Shown here: positions 28,040-38,164 of the stretch, one piece after another
Layout of the letters: the number at the start of each line of letters is the position of its first letter
Position numbering within the stretch: position 1 is the stretch's first letter
Assembly (NCBI GenBank): GCA_016188985.1
Contig: JACPGM010000081.1
Coordinates: forward strand, 1-64,000
From: Lentisphaerota bacterium
GTDB lineage: Bacteria; Verrucomicrobiota; Kiritimatiellia; JAAZAB01
Length of the DNA stretch: 64,000 nucleotides
Direction of reading: 5' to 3'
The notes under the pieces: generated by a model
Told to the model about the DNA's origin: nothing
Seen by the model: the letters and a program-made list of their open reading frames with translations, nothing else
Databases searched by the model: none
Made by a program: the position numbers and the translations under genes

Positions 28040-30664
28040 ATGGTCTTAGTTATGGCTGGCGCCCCGAAACAAAAACGTGGTTTCACCCTGCGCGCGCTGG
28101 TGGTCAGCCTGGTGGCCCTGCTGCTGATGGGCATCTGGATCGAGTATGTCGAGCGCTATTGCCAGTACGGAGGGCCGCTGGGCGAGAACTTTCCGCCCAA
28201 TGCCGCGGTGGGCGTGGTCCTGGCAGTCATGGGCATCAGCGCGCTGCTGGGGTTTCTGCGCAAAGGTCTGCGTTTAGCTCCCGCCGAGCTGGTCGTGGTT
28301 TACGCCGCGTTGGTGCTGGCCGCCCCTTTGATGACCCAAGGGATGTGGGGACGTCTATTCGGGCTCCTGGCCGGCATTCCGCACGAGGGCGACTTCAAGA
28401 GTTATGAAAGCCTGCCGAGTATGCTCTGGCCGCACGGAGCCAACCTGGTCCAAAATGGTCGTTTTACCCAGGGTCAGCAGGGATTTGAGCAAGAAGGCGG
28501 CGGCGAGGTCACCTGGACCAACGTTGATCGGCATGCCAAAGGCGTCTGGCACAGCCCGGTCCTTTCCAATGGCGCTGACACCAATGCGCGCGTAGCGCTG
28601 GTCTTCACTCTAAAACGCCAGGCGGCCGGCCAGGAAGTCCTGATACCCGGCGAGCGTTTTTTATTTTCCATGCTGGTCAAGGCGGAGGACTTGCAAAAAG
28701 GCTCGTTCTATTTTGTTGAGCTCGCGGCCGATGACAAACCCGCGCGCAGCATTTTCATGTCATCCAGCGCCACGCGGCCAACCTTTGCCAATCCCTGCGG
28801 GTTCCAGCGCGTCGGCGTAAGCCTGGTGGCGGTGCCGGTTGAGCTCCGCAGCAACTTGAATTTCCGCATCGGCTTGGAAGGCGAAGGGCGGCTGACCTTG
28901 CAGGATATCGAATTCAAAAACGTTGAAGCTGTTGAGGGTCTCTACAGCGGCCGCAAGATGGTCACGGAAAGCGGCTTGGCCTCGCTCGGCGCCCATGAGC
29001 GCGATTTCACGGTGGTCAAGCCCGACAATATGTTCAGTTGGCGGGGACTCAAGTTCCTGGTTACAGGCTACATTCCTCTGGCGCAATGGGTCGCGCCGGC
29101 CATAGCCTGGACGGCGCTGATCGGCGGCCTGTTTATCGGCTTCCTGGGCTTGAATCTCCTGCTGCGCAAGCAATGGTCGGAACATGAGCGTTTTTCGTTT
29201 CCGCAAACCATTCTGCCCCGCCACCTGCTGGCCGAGGAGCACTCTCACACCGGTGGTTGGTACTATCCCCTTTTTCGCAACCGGGCAATGTGGCTCGGCT
29301 TTGGCATCACCCTGCCCCTGGTGGTTTTGAAAGGACTCCACTTTTACAATCCGGCTATTCCCGCGCCGATGTTCGCTGCCGGTAATTTCAGCGCCTATTT
29401 TTCCAATCCGCTGATCAAGGCCTTCTTTCAGGACGTGTCCGTTGGCGGGACCATTGGCGCCGGTTTCTCGTTCTCGCTGCTGGCCATTGCCTTGCTGATT
29501 GATACTAACGTGTTGTTTTCGCTCTTGATTTCCTACTGGCTGTTCCAGTTATGGAACTTGTTTGGCAAGGCCTTCAATTTCACGCGTTTCCCCGGCTACC
29601 CTTGGCGCCATCAGCAGCACATGGGGGCCTTTATCGGGTACGCGCTACTGGCGGTTTTTGTTGCCCGGCGGCATTTGGCGCAAGTATTCCGCGCAATTTT
29701 CATTTTTGGCGATGGCAGGCGAATTCCCTTGGGCAATGAGCGTGGACAATACCGGTTAGCGCTCCTGATGGTCATTCTGGCCCTTGGCATCATCGCGATC
29801 TGGAGCATCTGGACCGGCATGGGCCTGACCGCCGGGCTGCTGTTTTTCGGCTACCTGCTGATCGTCGGCTTCGCCGCCAGCAAAATCCGCGCCGAGTGCG
29901 GCGCGCCCTTTTCCTATATGACGCCTTATTTCGCCATGCAATTCGTGGCGGCCGCCGGCGGATTCGCCGTGTTCGGCTCAACCGGCATGCTAGTGGCCAC
30001 GCTGGCCAGCGGGTTCATGGCCCCGGCCAGTTTCCTGCTCATGGCGCCCAGCCAAATCGAAATGATCGAACTGGGCCGGCAGATGAACGTGCGCACGCGC
30101 GACCTTGGCGCAGGACTTTTTATCGGGTTGCTGGGCGCGCTCTTCATCGGCGGGTTTGTCCTGCTCTGCTGGGGTTATGGGCTGGGCGTTGACCGGCTGG
30201 AAACTTCCTGGCCCTACACGCAGAACTGGTATTTCAATTCATTTCGCACGGGCGAGGCCAGCGCCGACCGCGCCTTTGAGATCGGCACCCTGGCCGCCAC
30301 GCCCGAGACGCGGCCGATGGATATCCTCCACAACCTGGATGCCAAAGGTCTGGGGATTGGCGCGCTCATAACCTGGGCGCTGGCCGCGCTGCGCAGTTTG
30401 TTCATGTGGTTTCCAGTACATCCGATCGGCTACGTGCTGGCCCCCAGCCACTTCATGGCCGGATTCTGGTTCTGCGCGTTCCTGGCCTGGCTGATTCGAC
30501 TGCTGATCCTGCGCCTGGGCGGCGCGCGCATGATCCGCGCGGGACTTGCGCCCTTCTGTCTCGGAATGTTCCTGGCCTGCATTTGTTCCATCATCTTATT
30601 CGATCTGGTGGGAATTGCTCTGCGGTTGCAAGGTATCACCAATATCTATTCGGGTTTGCCATGA
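28040..30664 (+). CDS. Large polytopic membrane protein, DUF6785/DUF6784-like
   Basis: 874 aa with multiple TM segments: RGFTLRALVVSLVALLLMGIWIEYVERYCQYGGPLGENFPPNAAVGVVL; tightly linked to next gene (ATGA overlap). Confidence 0.75.
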   Translation: MVLVMAGAPKQKRGFTLRALVVSLVALLLMGIWIEYVERYCQYGGPLGENFPPNAAVGVVLAVMGISALLGFLRKGLRLAPAELVVVYAALVLAAPLMTQGMWGRLFGLLAGIPHEGDFKSYESLPSMLWPHGANLVQNGRFTQGQQGFEQEGGGEVTWTNVDRHAKGVWHSPVLSNGADTNARVALVFTLKRQAAGQEVLIPGERFLFSMLVKAEDLQKGSFYFVELAADDKPARSIFMSSSATRPTFANPCGFQRVGVSLVAVPVELRSNLNFRIGLEGEGRLTLQDIEFKNVEAVEGLYSGRKMVTESGLASLGAHERDFTVVKPDNMFSWRGLKFLVTGYIPLAQWVAPAIAWTALIGGLFIGFLGLNLLLRKQWSEHERFSFPQTILPRHLLAEEHSHTGGWYYPLFRNRAMWLGFGITLPLVVLKGLHFYNPAIPAPMFAAGNFSAYFSNPLIKAFFQDVSVGGTIGAGFSFSLLAIALLIDTNVLFSLLISYWLFQLWNLFGKAFNFTRFPGYPWRHQQHMGAFIGYALLAVFVARRHLAQVFRAIFIFGDGRRIPLGNERGQYRLALLMVILALGIIAIWSIWTGMGLTAGLLFFGYLLIVGFAASKIRAECGAPFSYMTPYFAMQFVAAAGGFAVFGSTGMLVATLASGFMAPASFLLMAPSQIEMIELGRQMNVRTRDLGAGLFIGLLGALFIGGFVLLCWGYGLGVDRLETSWPYTQNWYFNSFRTGEASADRAFEIGTLAATPETRPMDILHNLDAKGLGIGALITWALAALRSLFMWFPVHPIGYVLAPSHFMAGFWFCAFLAWLIRLLILRLGGARMIRAGLAPFCLGMFLACICSIILFDLVGIALRLQGITNIYSGLP

Positions 30665-33600
30665 GCTCCACGAACACAGCTTACTCCTTGGGCAACCAAA
30701 TCCTTGGCGCCGTGATTTTCGCGGCGCTCGGATTGATCGCGCTGGCCGGCTACGTCCTGTTTGCGCTCCCGCCGGAGAGAGAGCACCGGGAGACATTACC
30801 ACCGACCTACTCCGAACAACCGCTGCTTAATGCGCTCACCAGCAATGGCCTCAGCCAGCGCATGCAAGCTATTGAACGCGCCGGCCAATCGCCGGGTGGC
30901 CGCCAGATCGGTCGCTACAGTGGCAGCCCTGGGTTTTACCGCACCGAACAGTTGATTCGCGAGTCTTTCCGCCAGGCTGCCCTGGAGATTCAGACCCAGG
31001 AGTTGCCGGTGACCGTGCCTGTAACCGAGTATTGCGAAGTGCTCGACGAGCGCGGGCAACCGATACCAGGAGTCACCTTGTATCCTTTTGCCCCCTGCGG
31101 CCTGATTCCCACGGCGCTGCCCACTAATGGAATTAAAGGCGAGTTGGTATTGGTCGAGAACTCGAACTTGCGGTTCCTCGCCGGCCACCGGCCTGAGGAG
31201 AGCATCGTCCTGACTTACCTGGGGCATTGCGACTGGAAGTCACTGGCCGCTTTGGGCGCGAAAGCAGTCATTGTCATGGAAGACGAACTGAAACGGTCCC
31301 TGGCGGCCGACCCAGACAAGCCCATGGACTGGAAGACCATGGTATCCGGCGTCGAAGTGGTTTATCCCCGTTTCCTGGCGCGCGGGCCGTTGGAGGCTTG
31401 CGCGGGCAAGCAAGTAACGCTGCGCTGCAAAGTTACCTGGCAGGAAAAGCAAGTGCGCAACCTGCTGGGCGTGCTGAAGGGCAAGGGCACGGCAGCGGAA
31501 GCTCTGTTGATCAGCGCCTATTACGACAGCAATTCTTTGGTGCCCGAATTGGCGCCCGGCGCTGAGCAAGCCATTCCTTTGGCCGTCCTGCTGGAACTTG
31601 CGCAGGCCCTGGCGCCTTACCGGGGCCAGTTGCAGCGCGATGTGATTTTCATCGCCACCGCCGGCCAAGCTCAGTCGCTGGCCGGCATGTGCCGGCTGCT
31701 GGAGCCGATTGAAACCTTCACCGTGGGCACGGCCAACCGCAGGGCATTGGAGGACACGCTGGCCGAGGAAAACATTCTATTGGCGCACGCCCGGCGCGGC
31801 CTGGAACTTGTGAATGACGACGCGCGCTGGGCTGTCGGCCCGCGTAGTATGCGGGCGGAAGACAACCGTCATACTATAACGGCCTCCAGTTTCACGGAAC
31901 GCTGGCGGGGTGAAAACGCCGACTTCCGGGAATGGTTGGAAAAGCGCGTTATGGCCGTGCTCGGTGAAATCAACCTGGACTTCAAGGACCGGGTAATTGA
32001 GCGCCAGTTGGCTTACCTGCGCGCCGGCTCGCCGGTTTATCGCGAGGGGTTTGTGCCGGAAAAGGCGACCGATCAAGAGCGCAAGGCGCCGGAGAACCGG
32101 CATCCGCTCCTGGCGGAACTTCTGGCGGCCAAGGCGGACGACAACCATTCCGGCAACCTATTGATGCTGCCCTTTGACCAGTTGGTCGCGCAGCCGGAGT
32201 TCGCCGCCTGGGACGTAAGAAACCGTCTGCGAGTTCTCCTGGAACACCTGGCCGATTACCACCGGCGGCAAATCAAGGAGATTGAAGACTCGATCGCCAT
32301 CCGGGAATTATTTGCCCCCTACCGGCTCACGATGGCGGTGAATCCGGAACTCAATTCTGGCGGCGCGCGCGCTTACCAGGATTTGGCCGTGCTGACCGGC
32401 GTAGGTAATATCGGTTCGATAGCCGAGCCGCAGGTCGGCGAAATTGCCCAACTGCTCAAGAACATGGTTCCCGCCCGTGGTCGCCACAGCGCTTTTGACG
32501 TCATCCACTGGGGTGCCCGTGACGCCCAGGGCGCCACTGAGCGGCAAAACGTCAATTTCTTGAGCATGTTTCTCATGAACTCCGAGCTTTGGACCTTAGC
32601 GGGCAAGCTGGCCTTCACGCTGCAAAACTACCAGTTCAAGCCGGAAAAGATCTGCACGCCGGAGGATGCCTTCAGCGGCCTCAATTTGGATGTGGTCCGC
32701 GAGCAAGTGCCCGTTATTGCCCGAGCGCTCCTGGCCATGGCCGATGGCCGCGTGGCGTTCAAAGCAATTCCGCCGGACCGCAAAAAAAGGATTGTTACCT
32801 TGCATGGCAAGGTTTTCGGCACAGCCGGCGCGGGGACGACGGCACCCAACCACCCGATGGGGATCAACACCGTCGTGCGCGCCTATCTGCCGGGCGATAA
32901 GCTGGCCGAAACTATTGACAGCACCTGCCGGGGCGTCAGTATTTATCCCGTGCTGATAACCAACCCGAACGGCGAATATCGGAAACGGTTCAACTTCAAC
33001 CTGATTTCCTACGGCGGCTGGATCAGTTCCATTGCGCTTGACGCCGCGCGGTTTGACGAGCAGGGCCGCGTGCGTTTCTTCAAGAATGCCGCGCAGAACG
33101 TCCAGCAGATTTACCCGAACGAGCTCTTCAACGCCGCCATGCTGCAATCGGCCAACTGGGCGCCGGCCAAGCCGATCTTAGCCGGCCTTTTCCGCTGCGC
33201 CGGCGTCGAGTTATACGAGCAGAACAATCCCATGACCATGCAGGCTTTCAAGGGCATCGCGTTTCTCAACCAAAGGGGCCTGGCCAGCGCAGCCAATTGC
33301 CGGTTCACTAAGACCATAGCCTTCCTCGAGCCCGACTGGTCGTTTTATCTTGCCCTCTTAGACGGCGCCTCCGACAACAAGGAAATTCTTGAAAACCGCG
33401 CTTTTCTGCTGAACGTTAACCCCGCGGAACCGGTCACGCCCGGCGAGCCGGAAATCTACGGGGCCGGCTACCTGGCGGCGGATAACCCCAATATCACTTA
33501 TGTCCACCAGGCAACGGCGGACTCCATGCTGCGCACCAACGAAAAACGCCTCGAGTTGCAGAAACGCTATGGCATTGCCGACGAACTGATGCTCACCTTC

Positions 33601-35973
33601 CAGGCGCGCGGTAAGGAATTGCTGGACAAGGCCCGCCAGTGCCGCGCGGCCAAAGACCCGCTGGGCGCGGTCCTGGCCGCGGGCAAGAGCCTGGCCTACG
33701 CCATGAACAATCATCCCGTCATCCGCAAGAAGATTTCCCATGCCGTGATCGGCATTCTCTGGTACCTGGGCCTGCTGGTCCCATTTGTCTTTTTCTTTGA
33801 AAAGCTGGTTTTTGGCTTCAGCGATATCCGCAAGCAGTTGCTGGCCAATGGTATTATCTTCATGGCCGTCTTCCTGCTGCTGCGCTGGCTGCATCCGGCC
33901 TTCCAGATGGTGCGCTCTTCGCTGATGATTCTGCTGGGCTTCGTTATTCTCCTCCTGACCATGCTGGTCACGCTGATGGTCAGCGGCAAGTTCAAGCAGA
34001 ACATCAAGGAATTGCGCAGCAAGGAAGGCCGCATCGAAGGGGCCGACATTAACCGCGGGGGAGTTATCGGCACGGCCTTCATGCTGGGCCTGAACAACAT
34101 GCGCCGGCGCAAGGTGCGCACCGGCCTGACCGCGGTAACGCTGATCCTGCTGACCTTTGTGATCATCTGCTTCACCTCGATTGCCACCGACCTGGTGGAC
34201 GTGGAATATCCGGTTGGCAAATCAAACTGGAACGGCATCCTCTTCCGCAAGAACAATTACCTGCCGTTGGCGGCCTCCGAGCTGAGCGGTCTCCAGCAGA
34301 TCTACGGCCAGCAATATCCGCTCGCCGCCCATACCTGGCTGATCGCCAGCCTGCAAGTCGTTGGCGGCGGCAGCATGCAGAACGCCGAAATCATTGTTGA
34401 CCGCGAATACGTCCTGGGCGCCAACACGATCAAGAAGCGCGCGGTGGTTAACGCGGCCGTGGGGCTGGCCTGGAATGAACCGCAATTCTCCGGCCTGGAT
34501 CGCCTGTTACTGACTAAGCGCGGCTGGTTTCCCCGCGAACCGTCGCTGCGCAAGGAACTGGCGGCGGCGGTCAAGGCCGGCTACAAACATGAGCGCCTGG
34601 TTATCCTGCCGGACGCCGTGGCCCGCGCACTGGAAATCACGCCGGAGGCCGTGGATGGCGGCAAAGTCGAGGTAACCATAAGCGGCGACAAGTACACGGT
34701 GCACGGAATCATTGACACCCTGGCGCTGGACAAAGTTACCGGCCTGGACGGCCGCGGCATTATGCCCTACGACATCAATTCGATTCAGGCTTTGGGTTCC
34801 AGTTCAGCCGGCGTGCTAGTCCCGGAAGACGTCAAGCGCCTGAACTCCGCGCAGGTTATTCTGGTCAACACGCTCCCGCCGGGCAGACTGGGCCTGGACG
34901 AAAGCCGCATAGTTTCGTGCGGCATTCTTTTTCCCAGGGAGCCTTACCCCATTAACGCCGACGGCCCGCTGCAACCAGCGGTGAGTTACAAGGAGCAGCG
35001 CCAGTGGGTCGCCGAATTCCTGGAGCGCTCCGGCGCCTACGCCTATTACGCCATTGACTCTCTGGCCTACTACGGCGCCAGGCAGCGCGCGCGCACATTC
35101 GCGGGCTTGCTGGAAATGCTGATTCCGCTCATGATTGCGGCCCTGACGGTTTTCAGCACCATGCGCTCTTCGGTGTATGAGCGCCGCGACGAGATTTACG
35201 TGTATAACGCCGTTGGCATCGCGCCCAATCATGTGTTCTTCATGTTCATGGCCGAGGCTTGCGTCTACGCCATCGTGGGCGCCATGCTGGGTTATCTGCT
35301 CAGCCAAGCCACCGGCCGGGCGCTGCTGGCCCTCAACCTGACCGGCGGACTGAACATGAATTACAGCTCTATCGAAACCATTTATGCTTCGCTGACCATC
35401 ATGGGCGCCGTGCTGCTTTCCACCATCATCCCCGCGCGCGACGCCGCGCGGCTGGCCGCGCCGGCCGAGGAACGCGAATGGTCCGTGCCGGTGGCCGAGG
35501 GCGATGTCATGGCCTTCAACCTGCCGTTCACCTTCACCCCGCATGATCGCATTGCGGTAATCAGCTATTTTCACCGCTGGTTGGAGGCCAACGGCGAAGG
35601 CAGCGCCGGACCGTTCTTCTGCGCGGCGCCGCAGCCCAAGCTGCAGCAAGGCGCCACGAGCGAACACGGCGGCGGACTGCTGCCGGGCATTACGACCACG
35701 GTCTGGCTTAAACCCTTTGACCTCGGTGTCTCGCAACGCCTGGATATCCGGCTGCCGACCGACCCGCAGACCGGCGAATACATCGCCAATATCCGGCTCT
35801 TGCGCCTGAGCGGCACTTCAGCCGCCTGGAACCGCACGGTCAAGCCGTTTCTGGGAGTCCTGCGCAAGCAGTTTTTAAACTGGCGGGCGGCCACGCCGGC
35901 CGAACGCGCCGAGATGTTCACGGAGGCTAGAGGGTTGCTGGCGAAATGCGCGGTTGAGTCGGCCGCGGCTTAA
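30661..35973 (+). CDS. 1770-aa fusion: N-terminal TM + degenerate M28-peptidase-like domain + FtsX/MacB-type ABC permease
   Basis: ATGA overlap start; LLISAYYDSNSLVPELAPGAEQAIPLAVLLELAQALAPYRGQLQRDVIFIATAGQAQSLAG; C-terminal GTAFMLGLNNMRRRKVRTGLTAVTLILLTFVIICFTSI... and LLEMLIPLMIAALTVFSTMRSSVYERRDEIYVYNAVGIAPNHVFFMFMAEACVYAIVGAMLGYLLS. Confidence 0.8.
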   Translation: MSSTNTAYSLGNQILGAVIFAALGLIALAGYVLFALPPEREHRETLPPTYSEQPLLNALTSNGLSQRMQAIERAGQSPGGRQIGRYSGSPGFYRTEQLIRESFRQAALEIQTQELPVTVPVTEYCEVLDERGQPIPGVTLYPFAPCGLIPTALPTNGIKGELVLVENSNLRFLAGHRPEESIVLTYLGHCDWKSLAALGAKAVIVMEDELKRSLAADPDKPMDWKTMVSGVEVVYPRFLARGPLEACAGKQVTLRCKVTWQEKQVRNLLGVLKGKGTAAEALLISAYYDSNSLVPELAPGAEQAIPLAVLLELAQALAPYRGQLQRDVIFIATAGQAQSLAGMCRLLEPIETFTVGTANRRALEDTLAEENILLAHARRGLELVNDDARWAVGPRSMRAEDNRHTITASSFTERWRGENADFREWLEKRVMAVLGEINLDFKDRVIERQLAYLRAGSPVYREGFVPEKATDQERKAPENRHPLLAELLAAKADDNHSGNLLMLPFDQLVAQPEFAAWDVRNRLRVLLEHLADYHRRQIKEIEDSIAIRELFAPYRLTMAVNPELNSGGARAYQDLAVLTGVGNIGSIAEPQVGEIAQLLKNMVPARGRHSAFDVIHWGARDAQGATERQNVNFLSMFLMNSELWTLAGKLAFTLQNYQFKPEKICTPEDAFSGLNLDVVREQVPVIARALLAMADGRVAFKAIPPDRKKRIVTLHGKVFGTAGAGTTAPNHPMGINTVVRAYLPGDKLAETIDSTCRGVSIYPVLITNPNGEYRKRFNFNLISYGGWISSIALDAARFDEQGRVRFFKNAAQNVQQIYPNELFNAAMLQSANWAPAKPILAGLFRCAGVELYEQNNPMTMQAFKGIAFLNQRGLASAANCRFTKTIAFLEPDWSFYLALLDGASDNKEILENRAFLLNVNPAEPVTPGEPEIYGAGYLAADNPNITYVHQATADSMLRTNEKRLELQKRYGIADELMLTFQARGKELLDKARQCRAAKDPLGAVLAAGKSLAYAMNNHPVIRKKISHAVIGILWYLGLLVPFVFFFEKLVFGFSDIRKQLLANGIIFMAVFLLLRWLHPAFQMVRSSLMILLGFVILLLTMLVTLMVSGKFKQNIKELRSKEGRIEGADINRGGVIGTAFMLGLNNMRRRKVRTGLTAVTLILLTFVIICFTSIATDLVDVEYPVGKSNWNGILFRKNNYLPLAASELSGLQQIYGQQYPLAAHTWLIASLQVVGGGSMQNAEIIVDREYVLGANTIKKRAVVNAAVGLAWNEPQFSGLDRLLLTKRGWFPREPSLRKELAAAVKAGYKHERLVILPDAVARALEITPEAVDGGKVEVTISGDKYTVHGIIDTLALDKVTGLDGRGIMPYDINSIQALGSSSAGVLVPEDVKRLNSAQVILVNTLPPGRLGLDESRIVSCGILFPREPYPINADGPLQPAVSYKEQRQWVAEFLERSGAYAYYAIDSLAYYGARQRARTFAGLLEMLIPLMIAALTVFSTMRSSVYERRDEIYVYNAVGIAPNHVFFMFMAEACVYAIVGAMLGYLLSQATGRALLALNLTGGLNMNYSSIETIYASLTIMGAVLLSTIIPARDAARLAAPAEEREWSVPVAEGDVMAFNLPFTFTPHDRIAVISYFHRWLEANGEGSAGPFFCAAPQPKLQQGATSEHGGGLLPGITTTVWLKPFDLGVSQRLDIRLPTDPQTGEYIANIRLLRLSGTSAAWNRTVKPFLGVLRKQFLNWRAATPAERAEMFTEARGLLAKCAVESAAA

Positions 35974-35998
35974 GCCGCGGAAGCGGCAACTGTTTCCT

Positions 35999-36061
35999 GT
36001 AGCTGCGGGCGTGAGCCCGTGGCCGCCGGAGGAATCCACGCCCTCACGGGCGCGGCTACCT
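35999..36061. repeat. Family B hairpin repeat
   Basis: GTAGCTGCGGGCGTGAGCCCGTGGCCGCCGGAGGAATCCACGCCCTCACGGGCGCGGCTAC. Confidence 0.8.
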
Positions 36062-36115
36062 AGGCGGAAAATTCCTATACATTCGAGTTAAGCAATCCGG
36101 GCGGAGAAGGCAGCA

Positions 36116-38161
36116 ATGGCAACCGAAATAAGAAAACGATTGAGCGGCGATGCTGAGCTTGAGCAGTATCGGGCGATCCTCGATGAGCCCACCGAATTCA
36201 AGAACGGTTTCACCTGGGTGGCGGTGGCTGGGGCCTTTTTCTGCGGACTGCTCATGATGCCCGGCACGATTTACCTGAGCCTGATGACCGGCGGCGGCAT
36301 CGCGGCTTCCTGGGTAACTCTGATCATCTTTTCCGAGGTAACCCGGCGGGCCATGAAGACCTTGAGCAAACAGGAGCTGGTGGTGCTCCTGGGCGTGGCC
36401 TCCACCATGTCAATGGGCGGACCGATTGGCGATCTGATCTGGCGCCAGTATCTGATCCGTTCCGACGCCGTGCGCGACATGGGGCTGCTGGGCCAGTTCC
36501 CATCGTGGTATGCGCCGCAGCCCGCCAGCGAGGCTATTCTCTCCCGCAGCCTGCTGCATTCCGACTGGATGATTCCCATTCTGCTGATGGTTTTCCTCTC
36601 CGTGATCGGAACGCTGCGCTCCTATACGCTGGGTTATTTCTTTTTCCGGCTGACATCCGATATCGAGCGCTTGCCGTTCCCGTTTGCCGCGGTCGGCGCG
36701 CAGGGTACGATGGCGCTGGCCGAGGCCGGCGAAAAGCAAACCACCTGGAAGTGGCGGGTGTTCTCGCTGGGGGCGGTTCTGGGCTTGAGCTTTGCCGTCA
36801 TCCAGCTCGGCGTTCCTCTGGTGACCGGCGCGTTTCTGACCAAGCCGATTCTGGTTATTCCCCTGCCGTGGTACGACGCCACTACCCTGACCGAGAACTT
36901 GCTGCCGGCCACGCCCTTCGGCCTGGTTATTGACCTCGGTCTGCTGTTGACCGGCATGATTGTGCCGTTCTGGGCGGCCATGGGCACGGGCGCGGGGATC
37001 TTGTTGACCACCATCATGAATCCGCTGCTGCACAAGCTGGGTGTGCTGCAACGCTGGCAGCCGGGCATGGACACGATCAACACAACCTTCAATAATTCCA
37101 TTGACTTCTGGTGGAGTTTTTCGATCGGCGTAACCCTGGCTATCGCCGTAATTTCTTTTTATCAGACGTTCCGGGACATTGCCCGCAAGGCGCGCGAGCG
37201 CCGTCGTCCCGACCCAGGCTGCGCCGGAGGCGACGCCGAGGCGAGCCCGGACCGGAAAGCGTTGAGCGCCGGCGCCAAGCGCGAGAACCTGTGGGCGGCG
37301 CCCGATAATCGCGGCGACTTCTCGCCCTGGCTGGCCGTGGCGCTCTATTGTTTAGGATCGGGCGCGGTGGTGTGGATTGCCCACCTGCTGGTGCCAAAGT
37401 TCCCGCTCTATTTCCTGATCCTCTTTACCATGGTCTACGCCCCGATCATGACCTACATTGACGCCCGGCTGCAGGGCATCTGTGGCCAGGAGGCCAATAT
37501 CCCGCTGGTCAAGGAAATGGCCATAATCCTCTCGGGCTACAAGGGCATTGATATCTGGCTGGCGCCGATTCCCTTGAACATGTCTGCCGGCGCAGCCTCG
37601 CACTTCCGCACGATTGAATTGACCGGCACTAATTTCTTTTCCTACGTCAAGTCCAGTGCGCTGACCATGCCGCTGGGGTTCATCCTCAGCTTCATCTTCT
37701 GGGCCTTCATCTGGAAGTCGGGCGCCGTGCCCTCGGACCTTTTTCCCTACGCCCAGAAAATGTGGGAGCTGACCGCCAAGAACACGGTCTTGCTCTATTC
37801 GGCCACGATGGAAACGGGAGGTGCCCAGCCACTCTTCTTCCAGGCGCTGCATCCCAAGGTTATTGCCGGATCGTTCTCCTTCACCGTGCTGGCGTTCATT
37901 GTCATGTCAATTATCAATGCGCCGATCATGGCCATCTACGGGTTCCTGCAGTCGATCGGCGGCATGCCGCATGGTTTTATTCTGCTGGTCGTCGGCAACC
38001 TGATTGGCAAGTTCTATTTCCGCAAGCGATTCGGCACCACGCGCTTTCTGCAGATTGCGCCGGTTCTGCTGGCCGGCTACGGCACCGGCGTGGGATTAAT
38101 CGCCCTGATCGGCGTGGCCATCAACCTGATTGTCAGCGCCGTCTCCGGAATGCCGTTTTGA
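36116..38161 (+). CDS. OPT/DUF6785-like polytopic membrane transporter
   Basis: 681 aa, ~14 TM; VAVAGAFFCGLLMMPGTIYLSLMTGGGIAASWVTLIIFSEVTRR; GGPIGDLIWRQYLI. Confidence 0.75.
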   Translation: MATEIRKRLSGDAELEQYRAILDEPTEFKNGFTWVAVAGAFFCGLLMMPGTIYLSLMTGGGIAASWVTLIIFSEVTRRAMKTLSKQELVVLLGVASTMSMGGPIGDLIWRQYLIRSDAVRDMGLLGQFPSWYAPQPASEAILSRSLLHSDWMIPILLMVFLSVIGTLRSYTLGYFFFRLTSDIERLPFPFAAVGAQGTMALAEAGEKQTTWKWRVFSLGAVLGLSFAVIQLGVPLVTGAFLTKPILVIPLPWYDATTLTENLLPATPFGLVIDLGLLLTGMIVPFWAAMGTGAGILLTTIMNPLLHKLGVLQRWQPGMDTINTTFNNSIDFWWSFSIGVTLAIAVISFYQTFRDIARKARERRRPDPGCAGGDAEASPDRKALSAGAKRENLWAAPDNRGDFSPWLAVALYCLGSGAVVWIAHLLVPKFPLYFLILFTMVYAPIMTYIDARLQGICGQEANIPLVKEMAIILSGYKGIDIWLAPIPLNMSAGAASHFRTIELTGTNFFSYVKSSALTMPLGFILSFIFWAFIWKSGAVPSDLFPYAQKMWELTAKNTVLLYSATMETGGAQPLFFQALHPKVIAGSFSFTVLAFIVMSIINAPIMAIYGFLQSIGGMPHGFILLVVGNLIGKFYFRKRFGTTRFLQIAPVLLAGYGTGVGLIALIGVAINLIVSAVSGMPF

Positions 38162-38164
38162 TTT

